NCBI RefSeq assembly: GCF_011039205.1
Contig: NZ_JAAKEL010000012.1
Coordinates: forward strand, 1 to 64,000
DNA: 64,000 nt
Direction: 5' to 3'
Source of the DNA: Dysgonomonas sp. ZJ279
GTDB taxonomy: Bacteria > Bacteroidota > Bacteroidia > Bacteroidales > Dysgonomonadaceae
Part shown: piece after piece, positions 32,778-41,177 of the stretch
Position numbering within the stretch: the first letter of the stretch is position 1
How the letters are laid out: each line of letters begins with the position of its first letter
Notes under the pieces: model-generated
What the model saw: the letters and a program-made list of their open reading frames with translations, nothing else
Databases searched by the model: none
What the model was told of the DNA's origin: nothing
Translations under genes and position numbers: made by a program

Positions 32778-34202
32778 TTAGTTTTCAATAAGTGTTTCAT
32801 GTACAAGATTTAAGAGGAAATTTTTACTTTCGTCCTCCGATTTTATTACCCCTATTGCTTTTGCGGCATTCAATGCTGCTCCCACAGCTGCTTCTTCATT
32901 GTAGGGTGTCAGATTTACTGATTTCATAAATGTTCTCTCGATAATTTCAACAAATAATTTATTCCTTTTCAATCCATTTCCACTACCACATATATATTCA
33001 ATATTTTGAGATAATTCGGAGAAAAAACCTGACTTATAATACTCGGCAAGCCCGACAAGGAAGCCCGTAATTAAATTTCCGGGATGGAAATTGAATGAAT
33101 CAATATTGGTTATCTCCCCTCTCCTACCCGAATCCATTCTTTGCCCGGCTAGTAAAGGTGAAATTTTCAATTTATTTTCGGATTCATTGTTGCGAGCCAC
33201 CTTTTCCATATTGCTCCAAAGTTCACTTTCACTTATGTTACTCAGGTTAAATAAATCCATACCAACCTCCCTGAAAAAATTAAATAGCGATTTGTAAACT
33301 GATCCTCCATTGGCGAAACTGGTCGCTATCAGATATGAATCATTATCGTAGGGACGTAATTGAGTTTCGAAACCATCTATATATTTATTAAATATATCTT
33401 TCTCGTTCTTATTAATAAGAAATGACACTTGTGCTCCGGTGCCAACATTCAACAAGGCACTTGTGCTCTTATCAGACACGCTTCCTAAAAAGCTCGCTTG
33501 GTTATCGCCTAGAGCTGAAACAATGGGGATATTGATAGCCCTTTGCCTTGTATAGCCGATAATCTCAGTATCATCCACAATTTGGGGGAAATTTTCTACT
33601 TTTAAACCTAATTTATCTATCGAACCTCCTATCCACTTATTCGCGTGGATATCAAAAAGACCTATACTGTGTGCCATAGTCGGACTCATCACTATCTTTT
33701 TTGCTAGTAACCCCGCAAAATAATCGGCAATTGTACAAAAAGAATGTATCTCTACCCTTTTCTCTATATTGAGCCATTTATAAAGAGTTATTATTCCATA
33801 ACCATTTGATAAGGTCTTGTCTCCCGAAAGTAGTTTTATCTTGTCTAATAAACTTCCTCCTTCAGACAAAATCATGTCTCCACTTTTATCTTCCCACGTA
33901 ACAAGATTCGTTACTGCTTCAGATCTGCTGTTTACTCCTACAATTCCATGCATCTGACCGGTAAAACCATAAGCAAGTGTTTCAAAGTCTGGAATAGCTC
34001 TTATTTCGTCTAACAAGCTATAAAACAGACTTGTTAAAATATCTATCGATTGTTCTCTAACAAGAGGATCTGAAGTGGGTATATAAGCATTAGTATTTCG
34101 ACTGAATACCTTTTCTATTCGCATATTCTCAACATTTATTATGACAGCAGAGAGCGAAGTAGTTCCAAAATCGATGCCTATTATGCATGGTTTCATTTTC
34201 AT
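32778..34202 (-). CDS. FGGY carbohydrate kinase, sedoheptulokinase-like
   Basis: A 474-residue FGGY-family kinase. The N-terminal ATPase core has GIDFGTTSLSAVIINVENM; GFTGQMHGIVG, TNLVTWEDKSGD and VREQS match my recollection of sedoheptulokinases (SHPK, which have SGQMHGVV and HLVTWQD) better than xylulo-, glycero- or rhamnulokinases. ALGDNQASFLGSV and LLNVGTGAQVSFLI form the second ATP-binding part, and CGSGNGLKRNKLF is the C-terminal adenosine motif. It would phosphorylate a ketose (sedoheptulose or a related sugar) after import. It has its own promoter at 34445-34476. Start: ATG 34202 or two codons on at 34196. Confidence 0.85.
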   Translation of the reverse strand: MKMKPCIIGIDFGTTSLSAVIINVENMRIEKVFSRNTNAYIPTSDPLVREQSIDILTSLFYSLLDEIRAIPDFETLAYGFTGQMHGIVGVNSRSEAVTNLVTWEDKSGDMILSEGGSLLDKIKLLSGDKTLSNGYGIITLYKWLNIEKRVEIHSFCTIADYFAGLLAKKIVMSPTMAHSIGLFDIHANKWIGGSIDKLGLKVENFPQIVDDTEIIGYTRQRAINIPIVSALGDNQASFLGSVSDKSTSALLNVGTGAQVSFLINKNEKDIFNKYIDGFETQLRPYDNDSYLIATSFANGGSVYKSLFNFFREVGMDLFNLSNISESELWSNMEKVARNNESENKLKISPLLAGQRMDSGRRGEITNIDSFNFHPGNLITGFLVGLAEYYKSGFFSELSQNIEYICGSGNGLKRNKLFVEIIERTFMKSVNLTPYNEEAAVGAALNAAKAIGVIKSEDESKNFLLNLVHETLIEN

Positions 34203-34444
34203 CAGAGTATATATTATATTTTTGTTTCTTATACCTTAAATAACTTTTGCGTACTAAAAAATCACAGATAAACTATCTTGTAAATTTGAATTTCATTTTT
34301 TCTCATCTTACTCCTATAATAACACCCTTTAAGCTATATAGTGGAGAAAAACGATTGTGTATTTTTCATTCTACTGTCTAACTTATCCTATTACAAGTAC
34401 TCTTTATCGGTTCTTTTACAAGATATCTTTCGATTTTCACTTAG

Positions 34445-34476
34445 CAAATGTAAAACATAGAGCCATTATATGCAAA
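34445..34476 (-). promoter_or_regulatory. Promoter of the FGGY kinase-MFS operon
   Basis: On the minus strand TTTG (34476-34473) and TACATTTG (34452-34445), 20 bases apart, fit the Bacteroides -33/-7 consensus. Predicted transcription starts about 34438, giving a leader of about 235 bases. Confidence 0.6.
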
Positions 34477-34749
34477 CTTTATTGAATAAAAATACTTCGT
34501 ATTATTTTACATACATAAAATATTACTGTGAAGTTATCATAAGATTTATAACATTATAAATATTGTGTGTTTACAATCTATACATATACCATAATCATTT
34601 GAATATAAATTTAATATATCAATATAATATAGTATTCAAATATAATTACTAAACAAATTATTGCATTTTACAAATCAATTATTTTTCAATTATGCATATT
34701 ATTTAATTCAAAAAAATATCATATATGCATGTTTATTATGTTAATAAAT

Positions 34750-34780
34750 ATTGCATAATAAAAAATACACATTACATTTG
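34750..34780 (+). promoter_or_regulatory. Promoter of the PUL2 susC-susD-GH32 operon
   Basis: ATTG (34750-34753) and TACATTTG (34773-34780), 19 bases apart, fit the -33/-7 consensus. Predicted start about 34787, some 50 bases ahead of the susC ATG. Confidence 0.6.
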
Positions 34781-34837
34781 TGAAATAATACACTTCGTAA
34801 AAACACTTTTAAATTGTTAAACTTTAAATCTATTCAC

Positions 34838-37800
34838 ATGAAAAAAAGAAATTTATTCAGATGGCATGTGTTTTTAAGCCTATTTTTCATCTGTACTACT
34901 TTTGCACATGCACAAACAATCAAGATTACAGGTAATGTTACATCAGCTAAAGATGGTTTGCCGATTGTTGGAGTAACAATTGTCGAAAAAGGAACGACAA
35001 ATGGCACTATCTCTAACGAAGATGGGTTTTTCTCTATGAATGCCGAACGTTCCGGTATACTTCAGGTTTCATTTATTGGTTTTGTCAAACAAGAAATCCC
35101 GATAAATGGTAAAAATTATTTTGACCTGCTACTTCAAGAAGATAGTGAAATCTTGTCTGAAGTAATAGTTACAGGTTACATGACACAGCGCAAAGCCGAC
35201 CTGACCGGAGCTGTAGCCATAGTTGACCTGAAAGATGTGAGAGATATGCCAGGCGGGAACATAATGAAAGACCTGCAAGGACGTGTACCGGGATTATTTA
35301 TTACATCCGATGGATCTCCACGCAATGCTGCTACGGTTAGAATCAGGGGGTTAAGCACTTTTGGCGATAACGATCCGTTGTATATTATTGATGGGGTTCC
35401 AACCAAAGCAGCCATGCACGAACTGAATGACAATGACATTGAATCAATACAGGTACTTAAAGATGCTTCATCCGCAAGTATTTATGGATCGCGTGCTTCT
35501 AATGGGGTAATATTGATTACAACGAGGAAGGGAACCAAAACCGGTAAACCACGTGTTGAATACAATGGATTGCTGACTATGCAAAAATTTGTAACAAAAA
35601 GAGAGATGTTAAACACTCAACAATGGGGTGAAGCATTTTGGCGTGCTTCTATTAATGATGGACTAAGCCCTGCACATCAGCAATATACTTTCGACTGGCA
35701 TACAGACACTTCAGGTAGGAATATACTTGATAGGGTAAATCTTCCTGAATTTATTGATGATAAAAAAACAATGCGTCCGGGAGATACTGACTGGTTTGAT
35801 GAAATAACCAGAACCGGTTTTGCACAACAACATAATATCACAGTATCTACAGGCAACGATCGCAGTAATTCGTTGTTTTCGTTAGGTTATTTGGGGAACA
35901 ATGGGATAATCAGAACTACAAAATTGGATAAATACTCATTGCGATTTAATTCCGAATATCAACTTATAGATAAAGTACTTAAAATTGGTGAAAATTTTGC
36001 CATTTCGTATCTAGCTGAAAGAACAGATCCGGGTGTGATGGGACTAGCCCTTATACAGCATCCACTTGTTCCGGTACACACCATAGACGGAGTTGGTTGG
36101 GGAGGCCCGGCCGCCGGTATGGGCGATAGGCATAATCCTGTGAGATTATTAGAAGATACCAAACAAAACAAAGAACATTTTATGCGCAGTTTTGGAAATG
36201 TGTATGTAGACCTTCAACCTATAAAAAATCTTCTCCTTCGTACAAATTTTGGAATAGATTATGGAAACTGGTATATGAGGGGCATGGACAAAAAATATGT
36301 TTCAGGCTATCTTGAAAGCAGCAAAAACAGTACTAAACAAGAACAAAAACACAATATAAACTGGACTTGGTCGAATACTGCAAATTACAATTTCAGTATC
36401 AAAAAGAATAATTTTGATGTTTTGGCAGGAGTCGAATACTTAAGGAGTTACAGTGAAAATGTATGGGGAAGCAGAGAGATGTTTACACTCGAAGATACAG
36501 ATTATATGTATCTCGATGCCGGAACAGCAAACAAGAATAATGGTGGAAATGGTTCCGAGAATACAATGATGTCATATTTCGGAAAAATAAACTATTCTTA
36601 TGGTAGTAAATATCTGGCTTCTGCAACTATCCGTAGAGACGGGTCATCAAAATTTGGACTAAACAATCGATTCGGAACCTTTCCTGCGTTTTCATTAGGT
36701 TGGCGTTTAAGCGAAGAAGAATTCTTTGCAAATAACGTGAAATTCTTTTCAGACCTGAAACTTCGATACGGATGGGGAAAGACTGGTAATCAGGACATAC
36801 TTAGCAACGATGCAACGTATAATGTCTACATAGCCGGTTATGATAAGTCGTCTTATGACCTTTCGGGAAGCAAAAGCGGAAATCTGCCGTCGGGGTATTA
36901 TAGAACTAAACGTGGAAATCCGAACTTGAGATGGGAAGAGACAAAGCAATCGAATTATGGAATCGATTTTGCATTTTTAAACAATAAAATCACAGGCTCT
37001 TTCGACTATTTTAATAAAAACACAACCGGAATATTAATATTTCCGCCAAATGTTGCTACTGGTGGCGAAGGCTATGATTATTGGGTAAATGGAGCTTCGA
37101 TGAATAACAAAGGATTTGAGGCTGTATTATCTTATATGGGAGAAACAGGTAATAAACTGAAATATAGTATTACGGGTAATATATCATCATACAAGAATAA
37201 AGTAACATACCTACCCGAAGCAGTTAAGAATGCTTATGGAGGAAACGGTTTTGATCAAACTATATTAGGTCGCTCTAAAGATATGTCATTTGGATATATA
37301 GCCGACGGTATCTTTAAAACACAAGAAGAAGTAGATGCCCATGCTAAACAGCAGGGAAAAGCCGTAGGAAGAATAAAATATAAAGATATAAATGGTGACG
37401 GCGAAATAACCGATAGGTATGACCGGACTTGGATAGGTAATCCTCATCCCGATTTTATCTATGGACTGAATACAAGTCTGGCACATAAAAACTTCGATAT
37501 TAATATATTCTTTCAAGGAGTTGTTGGAGTTGATGTATACAACGATAATAAAAAAATGACCGATTTCTGGTTCTTCGAATCGGGTAATAATAAAGGGATA
37601 AGAGTTCTTGATGCCTGGTCTCCGGATAACCCGGACTCTACAATCCCGGCATTGAGCCTGACGGATAAGAATAACGAGGGACGCACATCCACTTATTTTG
37701 TTGAATCAGGTGCGTATCTCAAACTACGCTCTGTTTCTATTGGATATAGCCTGCCTAAGCCGTTTATTAATAAATACAAAATGGAATCTGTAAGGTTGTT

Positions 37801-37936
37801 TGTCCAAGGTCTAAACCTTTTGACCGTAGCTAAATCGTGGGGCGATAATAAATTTACAGGTGTCGACCCTGAAAATGTGGGTAATGGATATCCAAATCCA
37901 TTGAGTCTTACATTTGGTTTAAACGTATCATTCTAA
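34838..37936 (+). CDS. SusC-like TonB-dependent transporter (PUL2)
   Basis: A 1032-residue outer-membrane transporter. The ATG at 34838 is chosen over an in-frame TTG eight codons upstream because it begins the signal peptide (MKKRNLFRWHVFLSLFFICT). In order: signal, regulatory carboxypeptidase-D-like domain (KITGNVTSAKDGLPIVGVTI), TonB box and plug (SEVIVTGYMTQRKADLTGAV, VLKDASSASIYGSRASNGVI) and barrel ending LNVSF. It heads a four-gene plus-strand operon with SusD (19 bases on) and two GH32-like proteins. It would import the oligosaccharide for which PUL2 is specialised. It is a paralogue of the PUL1 SusC, closely similar in the plug. Confidence 0.95.
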   Translation: MKKRNLFRWHVFLSLFFICTTFAHAQTIKITGNVTSAKDGLPIVGVTIVEKGTTNGTISNEDGFFSMNAERSGILQVSFIGFVKQEIPINGKNYFDLLLQEDSEILSEVIVTGYMTQRKADLTGAVAIVDLKDVRDMPGGNIMKDLQGRVPGLFITSDGSPRNAATVRIRGLSTFGDNDPLYIIDGVPTKAAMHELNDNDIESIQVLKDASSASIYGSRASNGVILITTRKGTKTGKPRVEYNGLLTMQKFVTKREMLNTQQWGEAFWRASINDGLSPAHQQYTFDWHTDTSGRNILDRVNLPEFIDDKKTMRPGDTDWFDEITRTGFAQQHNITVSTGNDRSNSLFSLGYLGNNGIIRTTKLDKYSLRFNSEYQLIDKVLKIGENFAISYLAERTDPGVMGLALIQHPLVPVHTIDGVGWGGPAAGMGDRHNPVRLLEDTKQNKEHFMRSFGNVYVDLQPIKNLLLRTNFGIDYGNWYMRGMDKKYVSGYLESSKNSTKQEQKHNINWTWSNTANYNFSIKKNNFDVLAGVEYLRSYSENVWGSREMFTLEDTDYMYLDAGTANKNNGGNGSENTMMSYFGKINYSYGSKYLASATIRRDGSSKFGLNNRFGTFPAFSLGWRLSEEEFFANNVKFFSDLKLRYGWGKTGNQDILSNDATYNVYIAGYDKSSYDLSGSKSGNLPSGYYRTKRGNPNLRWEETKQSNYGIDFAFLNNKITGSFDYFNKNTTGILIFPPNVATGGEGYDYWVNGASMNNKGFEAVLSYMGETGNKLKYSITGNISSYKNKVTYLPEAVKNAYGGNGFDQTILGRSKDMSFGYIADGIFKTQEEVDAHAKQQGKAVGRIKYKDINGDGEITDRYDRTWIGNPHPDFIYGLNTSLAHKNFDINIFFQGVVGVDVYNDNKKMTDFWFFESGNNKGIRVLDAWSPDNPDSTIPALSLTDKNNEGRTSTYFVESGAYLKLRSVSIGYSLPKPFINKYKMESVRLFVQGLNLLTVAKSWGDNKFTGVDPENVGNGYPNPLSLTFGLNVSF

Positions 37937-37955
37937 AATATTAAATCTATATAAA

Positions 37956-39677
37956 ATGAAAACACTATTGCGATATACAATCATAGCCTGCATTTCTTTG
38001 ACAATTTGTTCGTGCTCCGATTTTTTGGATGTAACCCCTAAAGGTATAATTACCGAAAGCCAGATTAATGATGCCGATGGAGTCGAAAAAATGTGTGTGG
38101 CCGCATATTCCGAACTCGGAAACGACCACTTTCAAAATCCTAATTCGAACTGGCCTCACGGAAATGTCCGCTCCGACGATGCATATAAAGGTGGTGATGG
38201 GCTGGGCGACAGCGGAGACTATCATGGATTGGATGTATACAATGAGATGAGAGCTACCAATGGATGGATGGATTACAGATGGTGGAAGTTTTATGTCGGT
38301 ATATCCAGAGTACACAGAGCTATGAAACTTTTAGGTAGTATAGACGAATCCGACTTACCTACTAAAAATGCAAGAATAGCCGAAATGAAATTTTTAAGAG
38401 GGTGGTATTGCCTACAACTTAAACTGATATGGAAATATTTTCCTTATGTAGATGAAAAAATGGATGAAGAAAGTTATAAATTAGTATCTAACCGACAATA
38501 CTCAAACGATGAGTTATGGGTGAAAATTGCAACCGACTTCAAAGATGCCGCAGCCGTACTGCCCGAAACGCAAGTAGAAGTTGGTCGCCCGACAAAGTTT
38601 GCTGCTAAAGCCTTCTTGGGGAAGACTCTACTCTATCAAGCATACGAGCAAAACGATATGCATGAAGTTACCTCCATAAACAAAGCATTGCTAGAAGAAG
38701 TCGTATCATTAATGAATGAAGTAATAGGATCAAGCAAATATGATCTGTTTGAAGATTTCGGTTATAATTTTCTTGCCGAATTCGACAATGGAAAAGAATC
38801 AATTTTTGCTATTCAGCGTTCGATGGATGACGGAACAGGTGATGGACGATTAGATGGCAGCAGCTTATTAAACCATCCGATGGGTCCCTATGGTTGTTGC
38901 GGATTTCATATACCGAGCCAGAACCTAGTGAATGTATTCAAGGTTTCTACAGATGGCCTGCCTTTATTTGATACTTACAATGGCTTAAGTTTAATAGATC
39001 CCGTAGATTTCGTTATACATCCGGTAGATCCCAGATTGGATCATACAGTTGGTATTCCCGGACATATCTGGAAATATGACAATACGACTCTTTACGAAAA
39101 AAGCTGGTCGAGAGCGCCTCAAATCTACGGGCATTATTCTTCGATGAAAGAAGTGATGCATTTCAAATGCGATTGTTTCAAGAGAGTAGCACCGTTTATG
39201 TCAAGTACCAAAAACACAGTATTAATCCGATATGCAGACGTATTATTATTCAAAGCCGAGGCTTTAATAGAACTTAACCGTTCTCAGGAAGCATTAGAAT
39301 TAATAAATAAAATCAGGTTGAGAGCATCACGGAGTAAAGGCATGCTATTATTTGATAATAATACCTATGCATCGACCTACAAAATAGAAGAATATAAACC
39401 GGGTGTAAATTGTTCATGGACGCCAGATTACGCCAGAACTGCCCTCCGTTTCGAAAGAAGATTGGAATTTGCAATGGAAGGTTATCGTTTCTTCGACCTA
39501 GTTCGTTGGGGCATAGCAGATAAAGTCTTGAACGACTATATTAATGAGGAAAAGACACGACGCGAATATTATAAAACTGCAAAATTCACAAAAGGCCGTG
39601 ATGAGTACCTTCCTATACCTCAGTCTCAAATAAACTATAGTGAAGGCAATTTAGTTCAAAATCCGAAATACGAATAA
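37956..39677 (+). CDS. SusD/RagB-like glycan-binding lipoprotein (PUL2)
   Basis: A 573-residue surface lipoprotein (signal TIIACISLTICSCSDFLDVT, acylated Cys about 20-21). SusD features: DFLDVTPKGIITESQI, the RSDDAYKGGDGLGDSGDYHG segment shared with PUL1 SusD (which has SDDAYKGGGSTGDTNYH), EMKFLRGWYCLQLKLIWKYF and the C-terminal RFERRLEFAMEGYRFFDLVR. The close correspondence to PUL1 SusD suggests related, fructan-like ligands. It lies 19 bases after susC and 13 bases before the first GH32-like gene. Confidence 0.95.
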   Translation: MKTLLRYTIIACISLTICSCSDFLDVTPKGIITESQINDADGVEKMCVAAYSELGNDHFQNPNSNWPHGNVRSDDAYKGGDGLGDSGDYHGLDVYNEMRATNGWMDYRWWKFYVGISRVHRAMKLLGSIDESDLPTKNARIAEMKFLRGWYCLQLKLIWKYFPYVDEKMDEESYKLVSNRQYSNDELWVKIATDFKDAAAVLPETQVEVGRPTKFAAKAFLGKTLLYQAYEQNDMHEVTSINKALLEEVVSLMNEVIGSSKYDLFEDFGYNFLAEFDNGKESIFAIQRSMDDGTGDGRLDGSSLLNHPMGPYGCCGFHIPSQNLVNVFKVSTDGLPLFDTYNGLSLIDPVDFVIHPVDPRLDHTVGIPGHIWKYDNTTLYEKSWSRAPQIYGHYSSMKEVMHFKCDCFKRVAPFMSSTKNTVLIRYADVLLFKAEALIELNRSQEALELINKIRLRASRSKGMLLFDNNTYASTYKIEEYKPGVNCSWTPDYARTALRFERRLEFAMEGYRFFDLVRWGIADKVLNDYINEEKTRREYYKTAKFTKGRDEYLPIPQSQINYSEGNLVQNPKYE

Positions 39678-39690
39678 AATCAATACTTAA

Positions 39691-41172
39691 ATGAAAAAGC
39701 TAATTTTCACTTCTATTTTTTTAGTAATGGCATTAAGCATTGCAGGGCAGGTTGTAAAAGATTACAATCCGTCTATTCAACCTACAACCGGAATGCAATA
39801 TTTCAAGCCTGTCGAGGAACATCTTTTTGCAGGTGATTGTATGCCATTCTATCACAATGGTGTATTCTATCTCTATTGGCTTTTAGACGAAGGGCATCAT
39901 GCCGGACTCGATGGACTGGGCGGTCATCAATGGGCCCTCAGCACATCCACCGATCTCATCAATTGGAAACATTATCCGGTGGCTCTTGGAATAGATGAAG
40001 AGTGGGAAAAGTCGATATGTACCGGATCTGTTATTGCAGACCATGACAAGATTTATGCTTTTTATTCCACACGGGTGAAAGAGGGTAATGATGTTCATGA
40101 ACAATTAAGTTATGCTATAAGTGAAGACGATGGTTATTCTTTCAAAAAGCAACAACCAAATCCGTTCTATTTTGCACCGAAAGAATGTGTAAGTCGCGAC
40201 TTTAGAGATCCACGTGCTTTCAAAGATGAGAATGGTCTTTTCCACCTTTTCATATCCGGTTATCAGAAAGATTCTCCGCTTAGTGGGCAAGGTGGCTATC
40301 TGGTACATCTGACTTCAGACAATCTTAAAGATTGGTCAGAAGCAGCGACGCCACTATACGGGCAAAGTGGAGTTCCGGAATGTCCCGATTATTTCAAATG
40401 GGGAAATTGGTATTATTTGCTTTATAGTATACATGGCAATACCTATTATGTAAAATCGAAACAACCATACGGACCATGGGAATACCCCGAATTTCAGCCG
40501 ATGTCTGAAAAATGGGGAAATGTGTCTAAAACAGCCGCATTCAAAAATGGCCGTCGGATTGTTGTATCCTACATGAATAGCAAGTTAAATAATAAAGACA
40601 GTGAAGGTCAGGTTTGGGGCGGAAGCATACTTCTGCGTGAGCTCTTCCAGCAAAAGGACGGCAGTTTAACTGTTGGTTATCTACCCGAAGTTGCTCCGGC
40701 TATGACCTTGACAAATATCCCTCCTATCAACCTGATGGATAAATTGAAAGAGATTTTACCGGAGAAAGGCGAAATTCTAACCCTGGCAAGCCACAATGGT
40801 ATAAGTGTGGCTTCGATGAATAACTTACCCTCACAATATCGCATTACAATGACCATTGTCCCCAAAGGAAACTACGATGAATTAGGATTGTTTTTGCGGT
40901 CGACCGATAAAGACAAAAAAGGGTATAAACTCAGTTTGAACGCTAATAGAAAAACGGTGGGCTTATTTGAAACAGAAATAGAATCGGTAAATGGGCTTCG
41001 AGAACCAATTATGCTGAATGTTGTAATAATGGATGATGTGATTGATGTCTATATTAATAATGAACGCTGCATTGTAAATCGCTTAGGAGAACAAAAAGGC
41101 GAAAATTTGCTTTTCTTTGTCAAAAACGGACAAGCAGAATTTAAAGATATAAAATTGTACAGCATTAATTAA
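39691..41172 (+). CDS. Atypical GH32-like glycoside hydrolase, first of two
   Basis: A 493-residue secreted protein (signal MKKLIFTSIFLVMALSIAGQ) with a GH32-type five-bladed propeller. The usual NDPNG nucleophile motif is replaced by HLFAGDCMPFYHNGVFYLYW (putative nucleophile Asp49). The other catalytic motifs are kept: SRDFRDPRAF (Asp173) and VPECPDYFKWG (Glu230). A C-terminal beta-sandwich (about 375-493, YRITMTIVPKGNYDELGLFL) follows, like a LamG/GH32C module. It should cleave a furanoside, but the altered subsite loop (GHHAGLDGLGGHQWALS) suggests a non-standard substrate. It lies between susD and a second GH32-like gene, five bases apart from the latter. Confidence 0.85.
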   Translation: MKKLIFTSIFLVMALSIAGQVVKDYNPSIQPTTGMQYFKPVEEHLFAGDCMPFYHNGVFYLYWLLDEGHHAGLDGLGGHQWALSTSTDLINWKHYPVALGIDEEWEKSICTGSVIADHDKIYAFYSTRVKEGNDVHEQLSYAISEDDGYSFKKQQPNPFYFAPKECVSRDFRDPRAFKDENGLFHLFISGYQKDSPLSGQGGYLVHLTSDNLKDWSEAATPLYGQSGVPECPDYFKWGNWYYLLYSIHGNTYYVKSKQPYGPWEYPEFQPMSEKWGNVSKTAAFKNGRRIVVSYMNSKLNNKDSEGQVWGGSILLRELFQQKDGSLTVGYLPEVAPAMTLTNIPPINLMDKLKEILPEKGEILTLASHNGISVASMNNLPSQYRITMTIVPKGNYDELGLFLRSTDKDKKGYKLSLNANRKTVGLFETEIESVNGLREPIMLNVVIMDDVIDVYINNERCIVNRLGEQKGENLLFFVKNGQAEFKDIKLYSIN

Positions 41173-41177
41173 AAGCT

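Larger units (their letters stand above)
34203..34837. other. Divergent control region of PUL2
   Basis: 635 very AT-rich bases between the divergent kinase and susC genes. It carries a promoter for each side (34445-34476 minus, 34750-34780 plus). Near the susC side, TTATGCATATTA (about 34690), ATATGCATG (about 34722) and TTGCATAATA (34751-34760) share a TGCAT core and may be regulator half-sites. No gene seen. Confidence 0.55.
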